Assembly: GCA_021838945.1 (NCBI GenBank)
Contig: JAKCCH010000009.1
Span: forward strand, 1 to 54,373
Reading direction: 5' to 3'
Length of the DNA stretch: 54,373 bases
Source: Actinomycetes bacterium
Lineage (GTDB): Bacteria; Actinomycetota; Acidimicrobiia; Acidimicrobiales; Bog-793
Under the pieces are notes generated by a model. That model was given only the letters and a program-made list of their open reading frames with translations, made no database searches and was not told the origin of the DNA. A program made the position numbers and the translations under genes. Every line of letters starts with the position of its first letter. Position 1 is the first letter of the stretch. Positions 33,407-41,051 of the stretch are shown here, one piece after another.

Positions 33407-34720
33407 ATGACGCCCGACGAGTCGTTGACCCAACCCTCAACAGGCTCGGTCCGCCCTGACGAGATCGAGCAGACCCTCGACGCTGACGAGCTCGGGTTCG
33501 GATCGCGGCTGAGGCCGGAGTTCCGACAAGCCGTCGTGGAAGCGAGCGACGCCACGCGCACCGTGGCGAGCCGCGACGGCGGCGACATCGTCGGAGTGGC
33601 GGTCTCGGTTCCCTCCGAGATGACGTTGCCCGGTTTGGAGGTCGTCCCGACCGCCGCCGTGGTGGGCGTGGCCGTGTGGCCGACCCATCGGCGACAGGGC
33701 CGGTTGCGTTCGATGATGCGCTACCAGGTCGACGACCTTCGTGCCCGGGACGACTGGATCGCCGTGCTCACATCGAGCGAGGCGCCGATCTACCAGCGAT
33801 TCGGGTACGGCCCGGCGACCCTCGCCACCTCCTACACGATCGAGTCGCGGGCGGTCAGCGTGGAGCCGCCGGGAGGCGCCCGGAGAAGCGCCGCCGACGG
33901 GGGCGAGGCGGACGGCAGGAGCGGCCGGGTGCGGTTCGTGACGCGCGAGGAAGCCGCCAAGGTGTTCCCCACCGTGCTCGAGCGGTACCAACGGACTCGG
34001 GCCGGCGAGGTCGCCCGCCTTTCCCTGGGGTGGTTCGACGTGCTCGGGGATCCGACGCCGGAGGATCAGAGAGCACGTTTTTACGTGGTGCACGATGACG
34101 GGGGCGAGGTGCAGGGATACGCCTCGTACCGGATCGTCGTCGAAGAGCGAGGGCGACGCCAACGGGTCTTGAAGCTCGACGAGCTCTGCTCGACCTCTGC
34201 GTTCACCTACGAGGCGCTCTGGGCTTATCTCGTGGACGTCGATCTGATCTCGCGCATCGACACCGGCGGCCGCCCGATCGACGAACCGATTCGTTGGGCG
34301 CTCTCGGACTACCGGCGCATGCGCCCGCTCGGCACGAGTGAGCACACGTTCGTCCGGCTCATAGACGTGGAGCGTGCCCTGGCGGCACGACGGTACGAGG
34401 ACGAGGGTTCGCTCGTCCTGTCGGTGACGGATCGGTTCTGCCCCTGGAACGAGGGCACGTACCGGATCACGGTGGCCGGCGACCACGGCGGCGGCGGGGG
34501 GGAGGCAGCCGTGGAGGTTGAACGGGAGGGCGAGGGCCGGGGTCGGCGTCCCGACATCCGGCTCGACGTCTCCGCCCTCGCCAGCATGTACCTCGGAGGC
34601 ATCAGACCGAGCGCGCTCGCTGAGGTCGGACTCGTCGAGGAGCTGGTGGGAGGGGCGCTCGACGTCGCCGACCACATGTTCGTCGGGCCGGTCCCGCCGT
34701 ACTGTACGACGTCGTTCTGA
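33407..34720 (+). CDS. Eis-like GNAT N-acetyltransferase
   Basis: A 437-residue protein with the three-domain Eis architecture. It comprises an N-terminal GNAT ('VVGVAVWPTHRRQGRLRSMM', the acetyl-CoA pyrophosphate loop, and 'LTSSEAPIYQRFGYGPAT'), a second GNAT-like domain, and a C-terminal sterol-carrier-like domain ending in a free carboxylate after 'PYCTTSF'. Eis enzymes acetylate multiple amines of aminoglycosides or protein lysines. Gene neighbours ispG-GNAT are conserved in mycobacteria, but substrate specificity here is unknown. ATG 33407 starts 13 nt after ispG, so they probably share a transcript. It is convergent with the ATPase gene (21-nt gap). Confidence 0.85.
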   Translation: MTPDESLTQPSTGSVRPDEIEQTLDADELGFGSRLRPEFRQAVVEASDATRTVASRDGGDIVGVAVSVPSEMTLPGLEVVPTAAVVGVAVWPTHRRQGRLRSMMRYQVDDLRARDDWIAVLTSSEAPIYQRFGYGPATLATSYTIESRAVSVEPPGGARRSAADGGEADGRSGRVRFVTREEAAKVFPTVLERYQRTRAGEVARLSLGWFDVLGDPTPEDQRARFYVVHDDGGEVQGYASYRIVVEERGRRQRVLKLDELCSTSAFTYEALWAYLVDVDLISRIDTGGRPIDEPIRWALSDYRRMRPLGTSEHTFVRLIDVERALAARRYEDEGSLVLSVTDRFCPWNEGTYRITVAGDHGGGGGEAAVEVEREGEGRGRRPDIRLDVSALASMYLGGIRPSALAEVGLVEELVGGALDVADHMFVGPVPPYCTTSF

Positions 34721-34741
34721 ACTGCTTGCGGAGCCATCGCG

Positions 34742-37700
34742 TCACAGTCCAGGTTCGACGGGGCCGATCCGGGGAAACGAGCAGCTCGTGCTCGAGAGCT
34801 CGACCACCCTGCAGTCGATGCCTTCGCAGACTCCCTCCAACAGCTCGGCCACGTGAGGGTGACAGGTCAGGTAGATGACCTGGTGGGTCCCCGAGGATGC
34901 AGCGAGCTCCCGCGCCATCGCAGCCTGTCTGACCGGATCGAAGTTCACGAGGACGTCGTCGAGCACGATCGGCAACGGCACGTACCGGTCCGCGAACGTC
35001 TCGGCAAGGCCGAGGCGGATGGACAGGTACAGCTGTTCGGTCGTCCCGCGACTGAGGTCCGCCGCGTCGATGGCGCGACCGTCCGATTGGATCGCGCGGA
35101 TCGTCGGCTTGGATGTGTCCCCCGCAGCGTCCACGCCGAGGCGGACATAGCGCCCATCAGTGACCCTCGTGAAGTGGCGGACCGCCCGTTCGAGGACGAG
35201 CGGCTGGCGGCGCTCCTCGTATCGCCGCAGCGTGCGCTGCAGGAGGTACCTCGCCCCGCTCGCCAGGAGATATCGGCGAACGAGCTCCTGCAAGGTGCCC
35301 TCGAGCTCGGTGCATCGCTGCTCGAGAGCGGGGACGTCGCTCGACCGCGCGAGCTCGTCGAGGTCGCGCTGCAGTCCCTCGTGCGCGCGGAGAGCGTCGT
35401 CGTAGCGAGACTCGAGCTCGTCGAGCTCACGGCGCGACGTCTCCTTCTCTGCCTCCCACTCGAGGATCCGTCCGCTCCAGAGCTCGAGGCGTAGCGCATC
35501 GGACTGCTCACCGTGTCCGAGCATCCTGTCGAGCGCCCGCTCCGCGTCGGCGAGGCGTCGCTCGAGGTCGACTCGCATCGACGACCGCTCCTCCACCTCG
35601 CCGAGGCGCGCCAGCATCGCCGAGACCAGGCCCTGGAGGTGGTCTTCGAGAAGTGGCAAGTCGCCGGCTCCCCATTGCACCTCGGCGACGCCCTCAGGCG
35701 ACCTCTCCGGTGCCGGTGCGGCAGCCGCGACACCCGTCCCGAGGGCCCTTGCGAGCCGGACGACGCTCGAGTCGAACGTCGCGATCTCCGCCTCTGCGGC
35801 CGGAAGCTCCTCGTGGATCCGCCGTCGAGCCCGGATGCGCTCGGCGAGCTGGTCGAGTCGATCGAGGACCGCGAACACCTTCTGCGGTTCGAGATCGGGG
35901 AGCCCTGACCCGCGGGCGACGTCGCCGATCTCCTGCTCGACGAGAGCGAGAGTGTCGGCAGCTCCGCGCTCTGCCGTGAGTGCCTCGTCCAACGCCTGGG
36001 CCGCCTCGAGTTGGCGCTCTCGAGCGGTGTCTGCCGTGCGCCTTCGATCGAGCTGGATCTCGACCTCGCCGATCAAGCGCTGGACGCGCGGGCTCGAGAG
36101 GTGGTCGGGATCCTGACCGAGCCCCAGCTCTGCGAGGAGCTCCAGCGCTTGTGTCCTCGCGAGCTCCAGATCCCGACGAGATCGAGCCAGGGATGTGGGC
36201 ACCTGTGATCGGTGGGCCGCGGTAACAGCGCCTTCGGCTGTGGCGGGCTGTTGGGCGTGCGTGTATGACCCGGCCACGATCCCGGACGTCTCACTTCCCG
36301 CGCCGGGGGACCGGAGCATCCACCTGCCCCAGAGGGCGGAGAGGACGACGGCGAGAGCAAGCAGCGCCAACAGAGCTCCCGGGACGACTTGACGGCGAGC
36401 GATGAGCAGCTCGGCCGCCGCTCCGAGAGCGACCGTGGCGATCACGGCGAACACCGTCATCACGCGAGCCGCGCGTGCGCCGGGGCCGGTCGAGGTACCC
36501 CCCGTGGCAGCCGAGAGCGACTCAGCAGCGGCCGCCGCGACAGCGGCTGCCCGCCGGCTCTCCTCGAGCTCCTCTGCCTGGCGGGCGCGTGCCTCGAGCT
36601 CGCCCAGCTCCACGACTCGCTGCCGGAGCTCGGTCAACCCTGCCATGCGCGACCGGAGCGCCGCCTCGGCGGGCAGGTCGGCCGCGTCCAAGACGACGTC
36701 GCCATCGCGGCTTTGCCGGCCGCTCGCGCCTTCGGTTCCGTGCTCGGACATGAACGCCAACCGAGCCCTCACGCTCGCGGCGGAGGCGGCCGCGGCCTTC
36801 GCGTCGGCGCGAGCCTGTGCGAGCTTCGACAGGAGCGGCCTGATCTCGACGCGGATGGCCTCTGCCTCGAAGTCCTCGGCCCCCGCGACCTCGAGCGCCC
36901 AGTCTCCGCCGAGCTCCGACACCTTCGACTCGATGGACTGGGTCAAGGACACGGCCTGGTCGCGCAGTTGCCGCCACCTACCGGTCCGTTCGAGATGGCC
37001 CGACAGTTGGCGCGCGACCGTGCGGATCTGCTCGCCTGCGTCGAGGACGGCGCCGTCGTCCCGAGAGAGCGGCGGCAGCGCGTCGAGCTCTTGCTCGAGA
37101 GCGCCACGGTCCGAGAGGACGTCCCAGCACTGCAGGAGGAGGTCGAGCTCGCGCGCCCGGGACCGCACCCGCTCGCGCCGCTCGCGCAGCTCGACGACCT
37201 CCGCCTCCGCCCGCCGCCCTTCCGCCTGCAGGGCGGCGAAGCGGGAGGACTCCGCTCGCGCATCGGCGAGCATCTGCTGCGACGACGTCAGCTGTACCGC
37301 CAGAGCGTTTGCTTCGCCGCCCTGTCGGGGCCGGACGAGCTTCTCGCGCCGCGCCTCCAGCTCCTTGAGGGCTCGCGCCGCCGATCTCCGCTGTCCGAGG
37401 ATGCTCGACGAGAACAGCACCTCCCGGACCTCGTCACTCGACATGCCGTCGAGCCGCTTCAGGTCGTCCAGATCCACCGCGAAGACAGCGCGGAAGAGGT
37501 CGCCGTTGGCGTGGCCGAGCAGCTGCGCGAGTTCCTGCTCACTGCCGGCTGACCCGTCGGGCCTCGTCACGTTCGACCGCTTCGACGGCGAGGCGTGGCG
37601 CTCGATCAGCCACTCGTCCCCCGAGGCGTCGAGGAGGCTCACCCGCCCGCCATGACGCCCTCCGTTGACCGGCACGCGAAATCTCGCCGACCGCCGGGTG

Positions 37701-37987
37701 GGGAACCCGAAGAGAACAGCCGTGACGAAATCGAAGATCGTCGACTTCCCGGCCTCGTTCGGGCCGAGCACGATCGTCATCCCGGCGGCCAGCTGCGGGA
37801 GCGTCAGGTTCGAGAGCGAGCCGAAACCGTCGACGGACAGCCCTCCGAGCCGGATGCGAGGTACCAGCTCGTCGGGGGAGTAGAGGGTCTGCTCGACACC
37901 GTCGACCGGCACTGCCAGCAGCTCGGGACGGAGGACCTCGCCACCGGTTGCACCGGACGTCCCTCCCGGGCGAGCGATGCCGGTCAC
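34742..37987 (-). CDS. SMC-like AAA ATPase with internal membrane helices (YhaN/SbcC-like)
   Basis: A 1081-residue ABC/SMC-type ATPase, partner of the upstream nuclease. The N-terminal half-site has 'GLSVDGFGSLSNLTLPQLAA' and Walker A 'GPNEAGKST' (75-83), then 'SSDEVREVLFSSSILGQ'. Long Arg/Glu/Leu-rich coiled coils follow. The C-terminal half-site has the signature 'DLSRGTTEQLYLSIRLGLAE', Walker B 'LPIVLDDVLVNFD' and the switch His in 'VIYLTCHPH'. Around residues 505-560 two hydrophobic helices ('VMTVFAVIATVALGAAAELL', 'GALLALLALAVVLSALW') sit where Rad50/SbcC would have a zinc hook; no CxxC is seen there. GTG 37987 overlaps the nuclease stop as GTGA. A DNA-end-processing role is inferred. 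Confidence 0.85.
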   Translation of the reverse strand: MTGIARPGGTSGATGGEVLRPELLAVPVDGVEQTLYSPDELVPRIRLGGLSVDGFGSLSNLTLPQLAAGMTIVLGPNEAGKSTIFDFVTAVLFGFPTRRSARFRVPVNGGRHGGRVSLLDASGDEWLIERHASPSKRSNVTRPDGSAGSEQELAQLLGHANGDLFRAVFAVDLDDLKRLDGMSSDEVREVLFSSSILGQRRSAARALKELEARREKLVRPRQGGEANALAVQLTSSQQMLADARAESSRFAALQAEGRRAEAEVVELRERRERVRSRARELDLLLQCWDVLSDRGALEQELDALPPLSRDDGAVLDAGEQIRTVARQLSGHLERTGRWRQLRDQAVSLTQSIESKVSELGGDWALEVAGAEDFEAEAIRVEIRPLLSKLAQARADAKAAAASAASVRARLAFMSEHGTEGASGRQSRDGDVVLDAADLPAEAALRSRMAGLTELRQRVVELGELEARARQAEELEESRRAAAVAAAAAESLSAATGGTSTGPGARAARVMTVFAVIATVALGAAAELLIARRQVVPGALLALLALAVVLSALWGRWMLRSPGAGSETSGIVAGSYTHAQQPATAEGAVTAAHRSQVPTSLARSRRDLELARTQALELLAELGLGQDPDHLSSPRVQRLIGEVEIQLDRRRTADTARERQLEAAQALDEALTAERGAADTLALVEQEIGDVARGSGLPDLEPQKVFAVLDRLDQLAERIRARRRIHEELPAAEAEIATFDSSVVRLARALGTGVAAAAPAPERSPEGVAEVQWGAGDLPLLEDHLQGLVSAMLARLGEVEERSSMRVDLERRLADAERALDRMLGHGEQSDALRLELWSGRILEWEAEKETSRRELDELESRYDDALRAHEGLQRDLDELARSSDVPALEQRCTELEGTLQELVRRYLLASGARYLLQRTLRRYEERRQPLVLERAVRHFTRVTDGRYVRLGVDAAGDTSKPTIRAIQSDGRAIDAADLSRGTTEQLYLSIRLGLAETFADRYVPLPIVLDDVLVNFDPVRQAAMARELAASSGTHQVIYLTCHPHVAELLEGVCEGIDCRVVELSSTSCSFPRIGPVEPGL

Positions 37988-39288
37988 TCCTGCACCTTCA
38001 CGAGGTCGAGGGCGGCCACGGCAAATGCACGCACGAGGTCGGGCCAAGCCAGCTCGTGGCGCAGGAGCTCGCGTGCCAGGCGATCCAGCTCCCGCGGCAT
38101 CTTTCCGAGGAGGTCTCCCACCTCATCGGTGTCGAGGCCGCCGGCGCTCAGCTCATCTGCCATGCGGACAAGCTCGCCGGCGAAGTCCTCATCTCGCCTC
38201 AACTCGTCCAGGTCCAGCACCGGCGCTGTCTCGACCCTGAGGTGATCCCACCACACGAACGGCGAGACCTGCCTGCAGTCGCTCCGCAGCGTCTGCAGCA
38301 ATTCCTCGAGGACGCTCTCGCGGGCGAGCTCCGCGTGCACCGTGCCTCTTCCGCGGAGCACTCCGTGAAGGACGAGCGATCGCCCGTTGCTCTTCGCGAG
38401 CTCGGACGAGGCGAGCTCGGACAGCTCCGCCCGAACGTCGTCCAAGCCGTCCAGCCCTTCGATCTCGAGCGTCACCGGCGAGAAGCGAATCCGGTCGCAT
38501 GCGACCGCCTCGACCCCGCGCACCCGCCCGTCCCGGACTTCGACGACAGTTGCGCCCTTCGGACCCGACTCGCTCGCCTTGGGGCTCCTCGCCTGCAGGT
38601 CCCCCGGGTACACGACCCACGGGTCGGACCGGTCGGGTGCTCCGCTCAGCACCATGCGTGAGTGGATGTGGCCGAGCGCCCAGTAGTCGAGACCGGCTTC
38701 CCGGAGGTCCGAGAGCGTGCAGGGGCTGTAGAGGGCGTAGCCGTCGGCGGCGCCGGCGACGTTGCAGTGGAGGACACCGACCTGAAGCCCGGGCCCCGGC
38801 TGCCGGAAGTATCCGAGCGCAAGGTTCTCGGTCACGTCGCGATGGCCGTAGCTGACTCCCTGGACGATCGCGATCTGCTCACCGCCTCGGACCACGGGAA
38901 CCGCTTCGACCGCCCCGGCGCCGAAGACGTGCACGAGCTCGGGCCAGCTCGAGACTGCGGACCAGCCCTCCTCGACGGGATCGTGGTTCCCGTGGGCCAC
39001 GAACGTCGGGATGCCGGCGTCCGAGAGCCGTTCGAGCCCGTCACGGAACCGCAGTTGGGCTCGCAGGCCTCGTTCGGCACCGTCGTAGATGTCTCCTGCG
39101 AGAACGAGAAAGGCCGCGTCGCGCTCGAGGCACAGCAGCACCAACTGGTCGAACGCCTCGAGGGACGCTTCGCGGAGCGCCGCCCCGACGTGGGGAGCGG
39201 ACAGGCTCACCCCCTTGAAGGGGGTGTCGAGGTGGAGATCTGCCGCGTGAACGAAGCAGAAGTCCCGCCGAGGTCTCGAAGTGTCCAT
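37984..39288 (-). CDS. DNA repair metallophosphoesterase (YhaO/SbcD-like)
   Basis: A 434-residue calcineurin-like phosphoesterase related to Mre11/SbcD. All metal motifs are visible in order: D-x-H in 'FVHAADLHLDTPF', 'LAGDIYDG', 'AHGNHDP', 'VGVLHCN' and 'LGHIHSR'. A ~170-residue C-terminal region follows, likely capping and ATPase-binding. I set the start at ATG 39288 ('MDTSRPRRDFCF') because a TATGTT box ends 7 nt upstream; ATG 39300 would lie inside that box. It forms a GTGA-overlapping operon with the ATPase. It is divergent from the VOC gene. Confidence 0.88.
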   Translation of the reverse strand: MDTSRPRRDFCFVHAADLHLDTPFKGVSLSAPHVGAALREASLEAFDQLVLLCLERDAAFLVLAGDIYDGAERGLRAQLRFRDGLERLSDAGIPTFVAHGNHDPVEEGWSAVSSWPELVHVFGAGAVEAVPVVRGGEQIAIVQGVSYGHRDVTENLALGYFRQPGPGLQVGVLHCNVAGAADGYALYSPCTLSDLREAGLDYWALGHIHSRMVLSGAPDRSDPWVVYPGDLQARSPKASESGPKGATVVEVRDGRVRGVEAVACDRIRFSPVTLEIEGLDGLDDVRAELSELASSELAKSNGRSLVLHGVLRGRGTVHAELARESVLEELLQTLRSDCRQVSPFVWWDHLRVETAPVLDLDELRRDEDFAGELVRMADELSAGGLDTDEVGDLLGKMPRELDRLARELLRHELAWPDLVRAFAVAALDLVKVQE

Positions 39289-39295
39289 CGATCGG

Positions 39296-39301
39296 AACAT
39301 A
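39296..39301 (-). promoter_or_regulatory. -10 box TATGTT for the nuclease/ATPase operon
   Basis: On the minus strand TATGTT ends 7 nt before ATG 39288, predicting a leaderless bicistronic mRNA. Confidence 0.55.
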
Positions 39302-39369
39302 CTCAAGGGGTGCGCGCAGGCCGGGGATCCCTCCACCTCCCGGGAGCGCGACACTCTCGGCCCGTGGCG

Positions 39370-39375
39370 TAGCGT
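39370..39375 (+). promoter_or_regulatory. -10 box TAGCGT for leaderless VOC gene
   Basis: TAGCGT ends 7 nt before GTG 39383 (4 nt before the adjacent GTG 39380); no SD is present. Confidence 0.6.
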
Positions 39376-39382
39376 TCGCGTG

Positions 39383-40234
39383 GTGATCCCACCTGTTCGG
39401 CTCCGGCAGGTCGTCCTCATCACGAACGACCTCCCGGCGGTGACGGCGGACCTCGAGTCGTCGCTCGGCCTCGATGCAGGTTACGCGGACCGAGGCGTCG
39501 AGCTCTTCGGGCTCGAGAACCGCGTCCTCGCCGCCGGCGACTGCTTCATCGAGGTGCTCACCCCGGTCAGCACCGCGTGCACGGGTGCGCGCTATCTCGC
39601 TCGGCGCGGTGGCCGGGACGGCGGCTACATGGCGATCTTCCAATGCGACGAACGAGACGGCATCCGCCGCCGCGTAGCAGATGTCGGCGTCCGCGTGGTC
39701 TGGCAGGCCGATCTCGAGGACATCTCCGGAACCCACCTCGATCCACGAGACGTCCCGGGCGCCATCGTCTCCCTCGACTGGGCCGACCCGCCCGAGTCCT
39801 GGCACTGGGCAGGGCCGGCGTGGCAGGGCACCCAGGCGGGAGAGTCGGCCACGAGACGCCCCGGTGGCATCACCGGCCTCACCGTCGCCGTCGAGGACCC
39901 GCCTGCAACTGCCACGAGGTGGGCACAGGTGCTCGGTCACGGCGTGGAACAGGAAGGCCCGGTCCTCTGGTTGCGCGACGCCGCCCAGCGTCTCGAGTTC
40001 GTCTCCGCCTCGCGACGGGAGGACGAGGGCATCGTCGGCTGGAGCCTCGCGCTCGCACCGGTGCCGGGCGCGCCGCCGGCTCTCGATCGTGTCATCGGCG
40101 GAGTCAGGATGATCGTGGAACCGCTCGAAGGGGAGCTGCACCGCCAACAGCAGGAGGGACACAGATCATGGCGGACATCGACACGGGTACCGACGACCTC
40201 CTCGGCACCGTCGACGACGGTGTGGCGACGTTGA
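39383..40234 (+). CDS. VOC (glyoxalase/dioxygenase-like) family protein
   Basis: A 283-residue protein with two VOC-type beta-alpha-beta-beta-beta modules. The first runs from 'LRQVVLITNDLPAVTADLES' through 'CFIEVLTPV', the second from 'GITGLTVAVEDPPATATRWA' through 'RLEFVSASRRE'. VOC proteins bind metal and act as lyases, isomerases, epimerases or dioxygenases; metal ligands cannot be assigned with confidence here. GTG 39383 fits the leaderless promoter. The last ~22 residues ('SWRTSTRVPTTSSAPSTTVW') overlap the start of the crotonase gene by 67 nt and have no VOC character. The folded protein probably ends near 'VEPLEGELHRQQQ'. Confidence 0.75.
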   Translation: MIPPVRLRQVVLITNDLPAVTADLESSLGLDAGYADRGVELFGLENRVLAAGDCFIEVLTPVSTACTGARYLARRGGRDGGYMAIFQCDERDGIRRRVADVGVRVVWQADLEDISGTHLDPRDVPGAIVSLDWADPPESWHWAGPAWQGTQAGESATRRPGGITGLTVAVEDPPATATRWAQVLGHGVEQEGPVLWLRDAAQRLEFVSASRREDEGIVGWSLALAPVPGAPPALDRVIGGVRMIVEPLEGELHRQQQEGHRSWRTSTRVPTTSSAPSTTVWRR

Positions 40235-41007
40235 CCTTCAACCGCCCCGAGCGAAGGAATGCGTTCAGCCCCGCCATGCTCGACGCGCTGTCCCGGACCC
40301 TGGCGCAGCTGGAGCTCGACGACGGCGTTCGTTGCATCGTGCTCACCGGAGCGGGCGGAGCGTTCTGCGCCGGTGGCGATGTGAAGGCGATGGCGGGTGG
40401 GTCCAGTGGAGACGGGTCTCCTGCAACTGGCGCCCCGAGCGCCACCTACGACGGCATGGTCCACCGCCAGAGGGTGAACCAGCGGGAGACGAGCGGACGC
40501 CTCTGGCGGATGCCGAAGCCCACCATCGCCGTCATGCCCGGTCCGGCGGCAGGGGCCGGCCTATCGCTGGCGCTCGCTTGCGACCTGCGCTACGCCGCTC
40601 GCGGCGCGATCCTCACGACCGCCTTCGCGAAGGTGGGATTCGCCGGTGACTACGGCGGCACGTGGTTCCTCACCCGGCTTGTCGGAGCCGCCAAGGCGCG
40701 CGAGCTCTACTTCTTCTCCGAACGCATCACCGCAGACGAGGCCGAAAGGCTGGGCATCGTGAACGCCGTCTTCGAGCCTGACGAGCTGCAGGAGAACGCC
40801 TCCAGGCTTGCTCACCGGCTGGCGGCCGGCCCGTCCATCGCCTACCGCTACATGAAGGAGAACCTGAACAGGGCGGTGCACGGAGAGCTCTTCGAGTGTC
40901 TCGACATGGAGGCCGCCCACCACATCCACACCGGCACGACGGCTGACCACCGTGAGGCGGCGAGGGCGTTCGTCGAGCGCCGCGAGCCCGTGTTCGAGGG
41001 TCGCTGA
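40168..41007 (+). CDS. Enoyl-CoA hydratase/isomerase (crotonase) family, PaaG-like
   Basis: A 279-residue crotonase. The oxyanion-hole segments are 'GGAFCAGGDVKAM' and 'GPAAGAGLSLALACDLRYAA'. Compared with classical hydratases, both catalytic glutamates are absent: the 'C-E-L' Glu is Ser ('GLSLAL') and the 'P-E-x-x-L-G' Glu is Phe ('TAFAKVG'). D161 in 'AGDYGG' is kept. That pattern is seen in PaaG-type isomerases, so isomerase or retro-aldol-type chemistry is more likely than simple hydration. ATG 40168 has SD AGGAGGG (40151-40157). It overlaps the VOC gene by 67 nt and is likely in the same transcript. Confidence 0.87.
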   Translation: MADIDTGTDDLLGTVDDGVATLTFNRPERRNAFSPAMLDALSRTLAQLELDDGVRCIVLTGAGGAFCAGGDVKAMAGGSSGDGSPATGAPSATYDGMVHRQRVNQRETSGRLWRMPKPTIAVMPGPAAGAGLSLALACDLRYAARGAILTTAFAKVGFAGDYGGTWFLTRLVGAAKARELYFFSERITADEAERLGIVNAVFEPDELQENASRLAHRLAAGPSIAYRYMKENLNRAVHGELFECLDMEAAHHIHTGTTADHREAARAFVERREPVFEGR

Positions 41008-41038
41008 CCCGCGTCAGGCCACCTCCTTCCGGGCTGGC

Positions 41039-41044
41039 TACGTT
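41039..41044 (+). promoter_or_regulatory. -10 box TACGTT for leaderless ThDP-enzyme gene
   Basis: TACGTT ends 7 nt before ATG 41052. This choice rejects the TTG at 41043 that would overlap the box. Confidence 0.6.
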
Positions 41045-41051
41045 GGCAGTG

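Noticed and set aside
36389-37655. Two overlapping + strand open frames of ~390-417 codons antisense to the SMC-like ATPase
   Set aside because: Low-complexity Ser/Arg or Arg/Glu translations, no start context, and the minus-strand gene has Walker motifs at both ends.
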